64,000 bases of DNA, taken from assembly GCA_016647705.1 (NCBI GenBank), contig CM028334.1, forward strand, positions 14,802,402 to 14,866,401. The letters run 5' to 3'. The position numbers and the translations under genes were made by a program. This DNA is from Eucommia ulmoides (taxonomy: Eukaryota; Streptophyta; Magnoliopsida; Garryales; Eucommiaceae). How positions within the stretch are numbered: position 1 is the first letter of the stretch; the number at the start of each line of letters is the position of its first letter. Below, piece after piece: positions 10,395 through 22,267 of the stretch. The notes under the pieces are model-generated. The model was not told the DNA's origin and did no database searches. It saw only the letters and a program-made list of their open reading frames with translations.

Positions 10395-11705
10395 TATAAG
10401 CATGAAACAGCAAATAGATAGATATAAGAATATGTTAGAAATGAAAAATCTGTCAACATGAATAAAAAGCACAAAGAAACTAAAACGTAGACAAATTTAT
10501 GAACATCAAACATATTTGTGAAAAACTTAAATCTTGATTTACTTATTCAAATAAGAAGGCCAAGGCAATCCTGGTAGGTTACCACAATTTTCGCTCGTTA
10601 TGGCAGTGCTTTGTGCATGACCTTACAATGCAAAAAAAAAAAAAAAAAAGTAAAAAAATATAAGTTATTTCAATAGATATCTAAAATGAGGAATAAATGA
10701 ATGGAGAAACTCGATGTAGGGGTATCTGGAAAAATACAAAGGAATGCAGCAAGGAGATAGATAGATATAATCAAGAACCAACCAAGGAATTATAAGAATT
10801 TCTTCAAAAAAAAAACACTAAGATCAGAGCTAAGTTCAAACTAAAATCAGATTTGGGGGATAAATGATAATGGGATGCACCTTTACCTTTAGATATGCAG
10901 TAGGAGGAGATGGACGGCAACTTCCAATTGGTAGTAGACGACTGTTCTGGATAAGCGGGTTGCGACGGTTGTGGATTGGTGGGTGGCGATAATTGCGGGT
11001 CTGGAGATAACGGCAAAAACGAATGATGGGAACATCAGAGCATTTGAAGCAATATCTAGCCAAATGAAAGATAGACATTGCCAAATTAAACTCAGATATG
11101 GCCAAATCAAACAAGATCTAGCTAAATCGAAAAGAAAAAGTAGAGAGTTTTGGTGTATGGTGAGAAAAATATTGAAGAAATAGACAACGAGAGAAAGAGA
11201 GAGGAGATGTGTGCAAGCTCGGTGATGGTAATATGTGCTGATGGTAATGCACGACGATAGAAGGCCATGGAGCAGAGATACAACATTGCAAGATGGAACA
11301 ATGACGATGATGCCTTTGGTTATGGTGATGCACATCGATAGAACGACAATGCCGGTAATGAAGTGCTAGAGTGGAGATGTGGCGATGAAAAGAGAGATGG
11401 ATAGGAGAACGGGAGATAGAAAGAGAGGAGAGGAATGGAAGTGGCAATGGTAAGAGAAGCAAGATGGATGGAGGAGATGGTGGTTGTGTGCTGGTGTTGG
11501 CGGCAGCGATCTACAAAGAGGAGAATCTGAAAGTGAGTGAGAGAGTAAGAGAGAGGAAGTGTCGATTGTGAGAGAGATGAAAATGTAAAATCCTAATTTT
11601 ATTTGTTTTGGTTTTATGAGTTGCTTAAAATGATCTGACAGTCCAAACATATGTAGAGATTTGTCTCTGATCCGACGGTTTTCGTATCTCCTTCCTTCTT
11701 TATTA
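10395..11705. repeat. 1.3 kb direct duplication, copy 2 (unclassified)
   Basis: It matches 537-1856. The homology starts 22 bp beyond the MULE target duplication, so the MULE landed in the spacer between two pre-existing copies or was involved in the duplication. Small deletions distinguish the copies (for example fewer bases near 10680-10700). An A-run lies at 10631-10648. Confidence 0.75.
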
Positions 11706-13169
11706 TATATATATACACATGTACTTCGGTTATATGGCTCATGGCTCATACGGGGGTTCAAGACCCTAAACATATGTGGATATGTAACTTGTTGGCTTTT
11801 GGCTCTTTTTTCAACCTGGTGGGCCATTTTTTTTTTTTTTTTTTTTTTCCCCTAACAAATGCTTGAGATGGGGGCCTTTCTCTGACAATAAGAGAATCAA
11901 TCGTCCTCGGCCGGGGGGAATATTGCCATTACCTTTGTATATTGAAATATAACGAAATAATAATAGAATTAAAATTATTATGGTAATAAAATATATTTAG
12001 TGATAAAAGAAATTAGTTATAACATTAAAATGACCATTCTTATTCTAATATTTTATTAGTGTTAAAAATTAATCAAGATATAATACATTTGTATAATAAA
12101 GTTCCAACTTAAAAAATATATATTTTTTATATATATTTTTTTAAAAAATAAAAAATATTCAAATATAAAATAAATGAAGTTTGAAATACCCGGCGTAGGG
12201 GAGGGGGGGCAGTGGTGTTAGGAGCGGGGGTCGGGGTGATAACTACCGGCGGGGGGTTAGTTAGAAGATGAGAGAGAGGGGAAGTGAGATAATTTTTCCA
12301 TATATACGTTGCGCCTGGACTAAAATTATATACAAGGATACAGTCCAATTGAGATACTCGAACAAAATATATACAAGTAACAGACAAACGAAGTGGTATT
12401 CGCTCCTGTAGCTTCCCTCTTGGTTCCCAGCCAGGATATACACAATTATTTGAATGTCTGTGTTAAAAAACAATCCATGCTTATAGCCCAGTCTTAAAAA
12501 ATTATTTTATTACAGAATGTTTGTCTTTAGTGCCGATAAAATAGTTCTATATTATTCACGTTCTGCTTGATTGTGTTGTTTAGGGTTTCCATGTTGTAAT
12601 ATTTAATGGAGTACCATGCATGTGATATAACACATGCATGGGATTCACGTAATTTGTTTAGGACAGTAATTTTAATGGTTTATAGTACTCTGTTCTTATC
12701 TCAACATATATGTAAGATCTAATATCACCTGAGAGCTGTTAGTTTTCTTATATTAATATAAGGGGAAGGGTATCCCTCAGTAACATAGCACAAGGCTACC
12801 ATGTAGCTTGTAAGACCTTCAACACCAGCCAAAAATCATACATTATACACCTAGAAAAACCCGAAGACGAGACTCAAATTAGTAGTCCACCCAGTGCCAA
12901 CACCTAGCACCAAGTATCCCCGGGGTCCTAGGTCAAACAACCCAAGAAAGTAAATACACACCAAAAAATAAACACAACTAACATTTACGGTACACGGAAT
13001 AAAATATAAACCAACTCTCACATCGCAGAAGATTCAGTAGTAGATCCTTGCGCATACCCCTATTGCTGCCGAGAAGATTTGATCTGCAGGGAAGCAAACT
13101 CAAGCAATACATTACTCCACATCTCAATTATAAAATATCTCTGAAGTCTCATTTCAACTACCAATGGTG
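11706..13169. other. Stretch without recognisable gene
   Basis: AT-rich DNA with a short (AT)n at 11704-11716, a 22-base T run at 11829-11850, and a G-rich patch around 12190-12255. A perfect 11 bp inverted repeat lies at 12614-12641. The part from about 12780 may belong to the decayed element that follows, but no terminal repeat of that element is seen here. No promoter or exon could be supported. Confidence 0.5.
12614..12641. repeat. Perfect 11 bp inverted repeat with CATGCATG (RY) cores
   Basis: The arms CCATGCATGTG and CACATGCATGG are exact complements around a 6 base loop (ATATAA). Each arm holds a CATGCATG core, which is the RY element bound by B3-domain factors of the ABI3/FUS3/LEC2 type in plants. 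No gene is seen next to it. Confidence 0.8.
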
Positions 13170-13760
13170 ACCATTGAACAGTATCACACTATCTTCTGCC
13201 ATACAATGCTTCATATGGTGCCATCTCGATTGTCGAATAGTAACTATTATTATAGGCAAACTCCATCAATGTTAAATGGTCATCCCAGCTACTAAGAAAT
13301 TCTAGAACACAACCCCTCAACATATCCTCCAACGTCTAAATCGTACGCTCTGATTGGACGTCTGTCTGAGGATGGAAGACTGTACTGAATTTTAATTTGG
13401 TACCCATAGCAGCTTGAAGACTTAGCCAAAATTTTAATATACAATTTTGCATACTTGTCCATGGAGTACGTGGTTTTCACAGACAGAAAATAAGCAGACT
13501 TGGTAAGTCTATCAACAATCACCCAGATGGAATTATGTCCCTTTTGTGTGCGGAGCAATCCCAAAATAAAATCCATTGTGATATGTTCTCATTTCCACTC
13601 TGAGATAGGTAGAGGCTGCGATAACCCACCTGGATGTTGTTGCTCAATCTTGATTTGCTGATAAATGAGACACCTATCAACAAATTCTACAATTTCTCGT
13701 TTTATTCCATTCCACCAATACTGCTCTCAGAAATCCTGATACATCTTGGTACTACCTGGA
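13170..13760 (-). pseudogene. Integrase remnant
   Basis: The integrase inserts the DNA copy into the host chromosome. On the minus strand the frame reads a strand-transfer core beginning MDFILGLLRTQKGHNSIWVI, then DRLTKSAYFL. Later come a DRRPI-like remnant of the second catalytic region, and further down EMAPYEALYGRR near 13190. The region before the core (13640-13760) corresponds to the zinc-binding N-terminus. Frame changes occur around 13370-13400 and 13580. The C-terminal domain is missing because similarity ends at about 13170. Confidence 0.75.
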
Positions 13761-13949
13761 TGCATTGCATATGCTGAGCTATGCACTTCTTCCAGAATAT
13801 CTTTCTTCAGATCGGCATTATTACGTACATAGTCTATTCTCAAACATCAAGGCTTCATCATTATCCCTGACACGATAGTCGGTTCTATGACCATTCTTCA
13901 CTTCATCTCTAATCTTTCCCAATTGGACATCTGACTTTTGTACTTCTAT

Positions 13950-15255
13950 AATACGGTCGATTAATATCGGTCTCAAGGTCAAAGTCGCAAGAAACGCTGC
14001 CGTTTGACTAACCGCCAACTAGACTCATAGAGATCTCAACTCGGCGTATAGGTTAGTATAAACAACTTGAAGGTGTACGACTGAACCTGTCGATTTTCAA
14101 CTCAGCGTATCTACTACCACATTAGCCTTTCCAAGGTGGTAATGGATAGTACAATCATAGTCCTTGATCAACTCTATGCAACACCTCTGTCTTAGATTTA
14201 GTTTCTTCTGAGAAAATAAATATTTCAAACTCTGGTGATCAGTGTATAGCTTGCATGTCACGCCATACAGATAATGTCTCTAGAGTTTCAAGGCAAACAC
14301 AATTGTCACCAACTCCAAATCATGTGTCAGGTAGTTACGCTCATGATTCTTTAATTGCCGAGAGGCATATTCAATCACGTGACCATGTTGCATCAGTACA
14401 CACCTTGGCCCAAGCGTCACTGTAGGTCACAAAGCCACCGCCTTCTATTGGGAGAGAAAGTATTGATGCAGATATCAGCTTACTTTTTAACTCTTGGAAG
14501 CTCTGTTCACATTTGTTAGTCCACTCGAATTTAGATTCCTTGTGGGTCAATCGGGGTCAATGAAGCAACTATAATTCAAAATCCCTGAATGAACCGACGA
14601 TAATACCCTACCAATCCCAAGAAGTTTCGAACTTCGGTCACATATTTCGGCCTTTTCCATTGAACAACGATTTCGACTTTCTTTAGGTCAATCTCAAAGT
14701 CTGCAACACAATCTTGAGATACTCCACATGTTCTTCTTTATTTTGGGAATAGATCAATATATCATCAATAAACATGATGATAAACTGATCTAAATAAGGC
14801 TGGAAGATCCGATTCATTAGGTCCATAAAAGCAGCAGAGGCATTTGTTAATCTAAACAGCATAACTAAAGATTCATAATACTCATACCTCGTACGGAATA
14901 CCGTTTTTGACACATCACTATCTCCGACTTTCAGCTGATGATATCCTAATCTAAGATCTATTTTGGAAAATACCCTAGCCTTCTGCAATTGATCGAACAA
15001 ATCATCAATTCTAGGCAACGGGTATTTATTATGAATCGTTACCTTATTCAGCTACTTGTAATCAATACACATCCTCAACGTGTCATTATTCTTCCTTACA
15101 AATAAAACTGGGGCTCCCCACAAAGTAACACTAGGTATAATAAACCCACGGTCCAACAAATCTTGCAACTGAATTTTCAGCTCCTTTAGCTCAGCAGGTG
15201 CCATACGATATGGTAGAATTGATATAGGAGAAATTCTTGGAAGTAATTTGATAGT
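13950..15255 (-). pseudogene. Reverse transcriptase and RNase H remnant
   Basis: The RT palm is clear. RMCIDYK (15052-15075) is followed by an in-frame stop, then [45 protein letters not shown] and the catalytic FIDDILIYS (about 14750-14780; the F.DD box with both aspartates kept). Upstream, MAPAELKELKIQL..LLDRGFIIPS marks the RT start. RNase H similarity continues down to about 13950 but is broken by several stops. Together these would copy the genomic RNA into DNA inside virus-like particles. Confidence 0.8.
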
Positions 15256-15449
15256 GAACTCAATTTCCCTATCCATTGGCAACCCTGGTAACGCTTCTGG
15301 AAATACATCGAGAAAATCCCCCGCCACTGAGATATTTGTCACCTGTACCTCATTCTGACTGGTGTCAATCATATGTGCAAGGTATCCCTGGCATCCCTTA
15401 TTTAATAATTTCCTAGCCACTAGGACTGAAATCAAACTGACAGGGGTAA

Positions 15450-15830
15450 TGATTTTGTCCCTCGAAAATACAAACTCCTGCTCGCCTGCGACTCGAAAAG
15501 TAACTTCCATTTTAAAATAATCCACTGTGGCATGATAGCCGGATCGCAAATCCATACCCCGTATCACATCAAAATCATGAATACTCAGGGGTAATAGATC
15601 CACCGACAGTTCTTTATGACCAATACGAAGCGGACTATCTTTATATACACTATCTATCAACGCAGACTCACCTATACGGGTAGAGATAATAATACTATAT
15701 GATAAAGAAGTAGGAAATTTGCCTACATGCATCATAAAGGTGGCTGAAACAAATAAATGAGTAGAACCAGAATCGATAAGTATATGGACATCTCTATCAT
15801 ATAAAGACATGATACTTGTAACCTCATCTC
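15450..15830 (-). pseudogene. Aspartic protease remnant
   Basis: The active-site motif reads HILIDSGSTHLFVSATF (DSGS with the catalytic Asp present), followed later by LPLSIHDFDVIRGMDLRSGY (normally VILGMDWL). Retroviral-type aspartic proteases cut the gag-pol polyprotein. The frame is open from 15810 to 15052, so protease and the RT start are still fused. Confidence 0.75.
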
Positions 15831-16950
15831 AGGTAGCCTGGGCATCCTGCCTGGTAGTAGCAAATACACGACCTCGAGTCGGAGGTCTATCGGCCGATCC
15901 TCTACCACGCCCTTGAACACCGCTAGGACCAACACTACTCACACTACTTGTAGAGGGTATAGATATAATAGCAGATTTTGGAAAATTCGGAGATATGTGG
16001 CCTGACTCATGACAACGGAAACATATTGGACCTCCCATGGGACAGTCCCTAGCAAAATAATCTGGTAATCCACATTGGTATGATACAAGTATCCCGACTC
16101 GACTAAACATTTGGCTCATTCCCTGTCCTTGTTGGCCGATACTCTGCCCGGATGCATTCTACTGTCGTTTGGTGTATGATTGCCATGGACCTCGGCTCCT
16201 AGCTAACGGGTCAGTTGTTGGGGCCTAAGAAAATGGAGGTCGAGCTACAGTTTCTCAAGAAGTGCCACCTGGATATCTGTTAGGTAACTAAAATCTACTC
16301 TTTTTATACTGTTCACGATTCTCGGTTCCTTCTCATTCATCATTCTCTATTAAATTCGCTGTGTTTACCAATGCCGCATAACTTTTGATATGCCTGCCCA
16401 TTATCCTGGAATGTATTTCTAGATCGAGTTTTTTATACTGTAGAACAGTCATCTTTCCCTATTTCAGTGATATGAACTCCTCTTCCATCTCGAACTGATA
16501 AGATTCTGGAAAATATTTTTCATTAAATACAGCAACGAATCGATCCCAAGAAATTTCCGCTCTTCAAATTGAAATTAACCTCTTTATTTTCTCCCACCAA
16601 TGTTCGACCTCTCATTTAAACTAGAAGGCGGCAAGAGGAACTCGGTTGTCATCGGTAATTCTAATTGCCTTAAATACGTGCCTTATGCTCCTCAACCAAT
16701 TTTCAGCATCAGTAGAACCCGCAATTCTTGTAAAAGCCGGAGGGTCCAATTCCTTGAATCTCTTTAGGAGTAAAGCCTGAGAAGTGACTGTTTCAGTTTG
16801 GGCCTTCTAACTTTCCATCATATTTCTCTGCTGCTCTGTCAGTTGCGCAACAACCTATAAAATTTATTTAACGACATCCAAGTTTTCCTGCGTCCTATCC
16901 CTACTTCTTTGCAGTCCATAATTCCCAGTACTTTCATTTTCACGCTCCAT
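15831..16950 (-). pseudogene. gag remnant with two degenerate zinc knuckles
   Basis: A start codon at 16950 opens MERENESTGNYGLQRSRDRT, followed by stops within the first 40 codons. The capsid domain is visible around 16440-16600 (WDRFVAVFNEKYFPESYQFE and later GKMTVLQYKKLDLEI). Two knuckle-like segments lie at about 15995-16100: one has lost its first Cys and has Tyr for His (CGLPDYFARDC), and the other reads CFRCHESGHISPNF with the last Cys changed. gag forms the RNA-packaging capsid. This copy cannot be functional. Confidence 0.75.
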
Positions 16951-17062
16951 AGTCAAAATCTGAAATGAAATTTAATAAGCAACAGGGCCACCTATCGACA
17001 CCCTATCTCATGGTCCACTACTGACTAGACAATCTGACACGCCTACAGAACCTATAACCTAA

Positions 17063-17074
17063 GCTCTGATACCA
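17063..17074 (-). other. Primer-binding site, initiator tRNA-Met type
   Basis: The + strand gctctgatacca is the exact complement of TGGTATCAGAGC. It is five bases from the LTR border at 17080. Confidence 0.85.
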
Positions 17075-17079
17075 AAAAC

Positions 17080-18363
17080 TATCACATCCCTCCCCGGGCC
17101 CCATCACCCGAGGTCGGGCGTGACGTCGACTTGACTTTACTTGACCGATCAACAAATATATATATGTACATGCACAACTATATTTTTTTTTCCAAAATAT
17201 ATTTAGCCACGTCAAAATTCGGGAATATACGTGTCCCAACTATTCATAACAAAATTACAAATCCACAAACCAAACTACCAAAAAAAAACTGAACCTTCCA
17301 CGGCTAACACCAGTCCCGCAAATTCTCGAAAAATGACACTACCCTCTGACTCTACCTAGTGCCAATAGTGGACCCGTCTCTAGCAACAGTACCTGAAACT
17401 AAATATTTTATCAGTTTATTGTCTGCATAATATAAAAACAATTTATGGATTAAGTTTAATTATCAAATACCACTTTTCAATCGTAATATAATTATAACCA
17501 CACACTAAGCCGAATAACATACTACAGCTATCATCGCAAAAAAAAAAAAAAAAAAAATGCATTTAAATCACCCAATCAAATTATTTTGACATATAATAAA
17601 ATACCGTACACATATATCCCTACTAGCCATAGGATTGTTTCACCTCAATTTCGGGAGTTACGACGGTACCGTAACATGTACGACTATACACACTAAGGTG
17701 ACTATCAGTGTCAGGACCATTTAATAAACCATTATTTTTTTTACATTTTAGTACGAAAATATAATTTGACAATTTACATAGAAGATAATACACTCACCTC
17801 GAATTTTGTGCTACTAAAAATACTATCGTTAGAACGCTATGCGAGTGGTGGCGCCTGTGAACCTAAAAACGATAGAGCCTAAATTAATAATTTATTTAAA
17901 GTAAACCTAATATGCAATGCGTGATCCTAAAATGTACCATTTTCCATCCCAATGTTTTTTAAAAAGTTATACGAAATTATTTAATGCCTAATTTCTTAAA
18001 GTAATATTAACTGTACGAAAATTATTATAACAACAACTACAAAATTTTTCCATTGATAATGTAATTTGTGAAAAAATATTAATTGATTGTTAAAATTTTT
18101 ATTAGCCATCAACGGAATACTAGAAATCATCGTTTCAGTAAAATTTATAATTTTTTATCTTAAATTGTATTCTTCGCAAATTAGATATATCTGTGCATAT
18201 AAATATACCTGCTACATTTACCGAACCCACTATCTTAATCGAACCTTCGTATATATGTTTTTAATATAGCAATATACATATATGTATGTCCATAGAAGTA
18301 GTTCCCAAATCAGGCGTAATAAATATTTTACTTTAGCTATACTTATATACACACACATCTACA

Positions 18364-18424
<61 letters not shown>

Positions 18425-18466
18425 AAAAGATACCCAAACCCCCTCAACAACTTTTTTTTTTTTTAA

Positions 18467-18498
<32 letters not shown>

Positions 18499-18821
18499 CT
18501 TTTAGATTTGTTTCCTTATCTATGAAGGAAACAAATCTCAACCATAATTATTTTTATTTTTATTTTATTTATTTACACTAATTATCCCTATTGAAATAAA
18601 AATATATATATATATTAATTATATCCCAATTTATTTATTTTTTAAAATCATATTTTAAATAACTTAATAATCCCTTAACTTTTAAAAGTCAAAATTAATA
18701 TTAACATGTCAACCCCTAAAATTTTTAAAATAAATATTAAATAACACAATGCACCCCATTATTTTTCTAACCGTTCTAAAATGCCACTAGAGATATGCAT
18801 GTGCAAGATCTAGGATTTACA
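17080..18821 (-). repeat. 5' LTR of the decayed Ty3/gypsy element (1.74 kb)
   Basis: On the + strand it begins TATCACATCCC (TGTCAC in relatives) and ends ctaggatttaca, followed by ttagc, a possible target duplication with no partner left. Conserved blocks shared with the LTRs at 27033/33650/44188 are ACGGTACCGT (17663-17672), the ctcacctcga block (~17795) and the cgcctgtgaacctaa block (~17850). Two (AT)n/(GT)n microsatellites sit inside. Confidence 0.8.
18361..18501. repeat. (AT)n(GT)n compound microsatellites
   Basis: (AT) then (GT) tracts occur at 18367-18424 and again at 18465-18499, the second after a short T run. Small frames called over them are artefacts of the repeat. Confidence 0.9.
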
Positions 18822-19330
18822 TTAGCAATCAAATCTCTGAACTCCACTACATTCAAAGTCATAGACGTGCCTAAAATTTTACCATATTCCATCACCTTTT
18901 CAACTCTATGCAACACCAATTTGATTCTATTTATCACATCCTTGTTAGAGATAGAGTTCTCACTATAAACAAGTGAATTTGGCGACCGAACTAATATATT
19001 CCCATGATTAGATGATGCAAGGATAGAAGAACTAAAGCCTAGACCCATTGAAGCAAAATTAGGCTTGACTTGAGTAGAAACAACCATATCGGGTTCACAA
19101 TTTACACGCCCTAAAATGTTTCCTTCTTTTCTTACCCATTTCATTTTCAAACTAGAAAGTTGGGCATGCATACTACACGTTTCCAGACAAACTTGAATCA
19201 CATTATTCTTCGCTCTAATCTCATTGAGAACTCTAATAGCATTAAGGCTTCAACCAATGTCGAAAATCAAACAAATCCATACTTTTAATTTGTTTTAACT
19301 CACCTCCGCTTTGGAATATAGACATCACGC
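18822..19330 (-). pseudogene. Possible gene or LINE-like relic
   Basis: A minus-strand frame is open from 19201 down across the LTR border, and the part outside the LTR starts about 19240. Visible segments are NNVIQVCLETCSMHAQLSSL and VINRIKLVLHRVEKVMEYGK. Upstream, across what could be an intron with a donor AG|GTGAGT near 19310, the sequence can be read as HRLVRDVYIPKRR, which recalls RNA-binding-domain segments seen in plant LINE ORF1 proteins. I do not recognise the full protein. It is truncated by the retrotransposon LTR at 18821. Coding status is uncertain. Confidence 0.3.
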
Positions 19331-20588
19331 ACCAACCTATGCCATTAAAACATGATTTTTAATCATCTTCTACCTATCTTCTCCAAAATTGAATCTAGAA
19401 AGATAGACACTAGTTATTTTTTTGACTCACTATAATTCCTCATCCAATTTATAATTTTACTACCCATCAGAGAGAGGAATTAGGATTAGGAATACAACAA
19501 TTTACAAACTCTCAATAATGATTAATTTGATATGAAAAAAATAGTGTAATCAACAACCAACCTCACCCAAGCAGTGAACAAGTTCACCAAAATATACCTG
19601 ATTATGCATGAGTGGTGTCTTCGCCCCTATTTAGATCAATAGCCAAAAGGGAAGCAAAACGAATTACAAATATGAATCCCACCGTCGGAAGCCACGCTCA
19701 GAGCTTGCTTGGCCGGTACTGCTCGGACAACTGATTTGAGACTCCATATAGCTCGAAATCAAAGATGAGAACTTCTATAGAAGCGACGGGGAGATGGTAC
19801 CGACGAGCCTCACAATTCCACTACACACGAGCTTTAAACCCTAATTTGACGTTGGTCTGACAATTTATGTTTCAGGATGGTAGAACACGACCACAAAACC
19901 AGACTCGCAACAGTAATAAGGCTTGGCAACGTGATTTCTATTTCGCAACGGTGAAGCACGATGACAAAACTAGAGGGGAAGTGCAAAATCAAAGATGAGG
20001 GATTTTAGAGGTGCGACGATAGAGCGGTGACGCCAACAAGACTTGTAACGATGATAAGATAGAGATGGACCAACACCAACGGATCAGAGCAGGCGATGAA
20101 CAATTGTCATCAACGAGAATTTTCAACGGCATTTTTTATTAGCTTAGATCCCTGCTCTTCGATATTCTTCCTAAAATCGGTAGACACGGCTACAACCAAT
20201 GTTGCAATAGCGATACTTGTCGCCGGCGATGAAGAAAGAGGTTGGTCAAGTTTGAATTTTGAAATTGATCGGACACGGAATCCAAGTCATAGTCTCTCTT
20301 TCTTTCTTTTTACATACACATATTGTGCCCTTACCCTCATCCCTTTTTAACTAGGTTCAACTCTCTTAAGGAGTACTTCAGGAATTAAATCATGAACTTA
20401 ATCTTGAATGCACCATGTCGATGTGGAGGAGTACGCATTTAAGATCACTCGGAAAGGTGAGTAGTCAAGGTGCATATAAGCTGGCTCAGGCATACTTTAC
20501 CTCAAAAAAAAAAAAAAAAAAATCTAATACCATTTTGAAATTGTGAAACTATTGTTTGTCAAGGAAATATATCTTTTCTCAAAGAAAA
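19331..20588. other. Stretch without clear gene; retroposon-like poly(A) end at 20503-20521
   Basis: The minus strand from about 20300 to 19600 looks leader-like, with moderate GC, pyrimidine patches and many stops. On the + strand, 20350-20502 ends in ctggctcaggcatactttacctc followed by 18-19 A, which has the look of the 3' end of a short retroposon (SINE or truncated LINE). No internal promoter boxes or flanking duplication could be confirmed. Confidence 0.4.
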
Positions 20589-20591
20589 TTA

Positions 20592-21607
20592 GGTCCCGTT
20601 TGATAACTGTTTTGTGCCCATCCCATATAGTGGGATGAGAATAAGATGGGATACGATGAGAATTTTGTTTCCTTCTTGGGAGCAGAATCGTGTTTGGTAA
20701 TTATATAATTCTATTTTGATTTGGGAACAAAATCACATTTGGTAACGACATAATCTATTTTGGTCCTAGAAATTAAGAACGAACCCTAAACCACAATCAA
20801 GAAATCATCAAGCAATCAAACCCTAAACCACAATAAAGAACTTATCAAGCAATCGAACTGTAAATCATAATCAATAAATCATCAAGAAATCACCAAGCAA
20901 TCGAACCCTAAACTCCAATCGAAATCGAAATCCTAAACCCCAATAAAAATAGAAATCAAAATTCTAAACCTTAATCGAAACCCCAATCGAAATAGAAATC
21001 GAAATCCTAATCGAAATCAAAATTGAGACCCTAATCGGAATTGAAATTGAAACCCTAATCGAAATAGACGAAATTACCCTAAATCGATATGAATTTTGAC
21101 GAAATCGATTTCGATTTAGGGTCGAACAATGAACTCAACAAAATCGATTTCGATTTCAATTTAGGGTCGAACAGTGAACTCGACGAAATCGATTTCCATT
21201 TAGGGTCGAACAAGAAAATCGACGACGGACACGACGACGAAATTGACGATGGACATGACAACGAAATCGATGAAGAACACCACGAACAAGGAATTCGACG
21301 GAGGAGGAGGAGGAGAGCATGTCCAAATCTATGCCGAAGAACACGTTGAAGAAGAAGAAGAAAAATGAAGGAAGAAAAAATGAAAAAGAAAAAAAAAATC
21401 ATTTATTTTGGGATGGAAATAGGTGAAAACATTTTTATTTTTTATTTTTGTTTCTCACTTCCTAAGAAAAAATGGAAATGATTCTAGATTTTGGGATGGG
21501 AATGGGAACGAAAAAAGATTTACCAAACGCTATGCCCAAACACAAATTCCAAAAATCTGGAAATGGGATGAGAATTTTTAAGATAAAAATGGTTACCAAA
21601 CAGGGTC
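20592..21607. mobile_element. PIF/Harbinger-type non-autonomous element (1.0 kb)
   Basis: The left end GGTCCCGTTTGATAAC pairs with the complement of the right end, GACCCTGTTTGGTAAC. The element is flanked by TTA on both sides (20589-20591 and 21608-21610), the preferred duplication of this superfamily. No transposase is seen. The inside is dominated by arrays of AATCGAAATC/CCCTAA (20780-21080) and the opposite-sense TTTCGATTTAGGGT (21095-21215). The frames over these arrays (for example an Asp/Glu-rich one at 21089-21349) are repeat-derived and I do not call them genes. Confidence 0.75.
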
Positions 21608-21610
21608 TTA

Positions 21611-22267
21611 GTATACATATAGTTAAATATAGAAAAGGCTACTATAAACTCTATTTTGGACTAAGATACTTAAATTTAGAAAAGGCTTATTTGATAATAG
21701 TCCCAAAGTCCATACATTAAGTATAGTTATGTGCATCATATACTTTTTTCCAAGCCAAAAATTCAACACTGAAATGTGGAATTTTTCATGGCAGAAATAC
21801 CCTTCAATTAAGTTTTTTATTTTGTCAATAATAAATACTAATCACTACAATAAATATTCATTATCATCAGCACAACTGCACCAATCATTTACTATGATTA
21901 CCACTGCCGCCGAACACCCCTGCAATTGCATCAAAATCACTATCACCACTACTAACGCCTTCCACCACTATACCCACAACAACCATTCAATACTATAACA
22001 AATATTCATCGCTACCACAAATTTTATTATCACTATAACCACGATCGATGACCATATCAAACTAACCACCACCACCACAATCAAAGCAAACATTTTCTAC
22101 CACCACAACAACCCCAGCAAACACTCACCACCAACACCACAATAAAGATTTTAGGAATCAATGCTTCATCATAGTAAATATTTGTTATCACCTCAACCAC
22201 CACATCAACTATTATGTACCACCACCAGCACAACAACAAAAAATATTAATTCCTAACACCACCACCA
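21611..22267. other. Low-complexity CCA/CAA-rich stretch
   Basis: From about 21860 to 22266 the + strand is a degenerate run of ACCACC/ACAACA triplets mixed with atcac. No stable frame or known domain is seen. The part 21611-21860 shows nothing recognisable. Confidence 0.6.

Larger units (their letters stand above)
13170..18821 (-). mobile_element. Ty3/gypsy chromovirus-like element, 3' truncated, decayed
   Basis: The order on the minus strand is 5' LTR (17080-18821), primer site (17063-17074), gag, protease, reverse transcriptase, RNase H, integrase, ending around 13170. Protease-RT-RNaseH-integrase is the Ty3/gypsy order. The element stops just after the ALYGRR motif of integrase. No 3' LTR is found, so the 3' end was lost by deletion or another insertion. 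Many stops and frameshifts are present. The LTR shares conserved blocks with the LTRs at 27033, 33650 and 44188, so they are related families. Confidence 0.85.

Noticed and set aside
20780..21080. Telomere-like CCCTAA repeats
   Set aside because: CCCTAA or CCCTAAAC occurs only as scattered parts of longer AATCGAAATC units and not as a tandem CCCTAAA tract.
21089..21349. Acidic plus-strand frame with repeated DEIDFDLGSN units
   Set aside because: It follows exactly the internal 30-50 bp repeats of the Harbinger-type element. The peptide periodicity mirrors the DNA repeat rather than a protein family.
20592..21607. hAT element (because of the GGTCCCGTTTG-like end)
   Set aside because: No 8 bp target duplication is present (gaaaatta against ttagtata), whereas TTA on both sides fits PIF/Harbinger.
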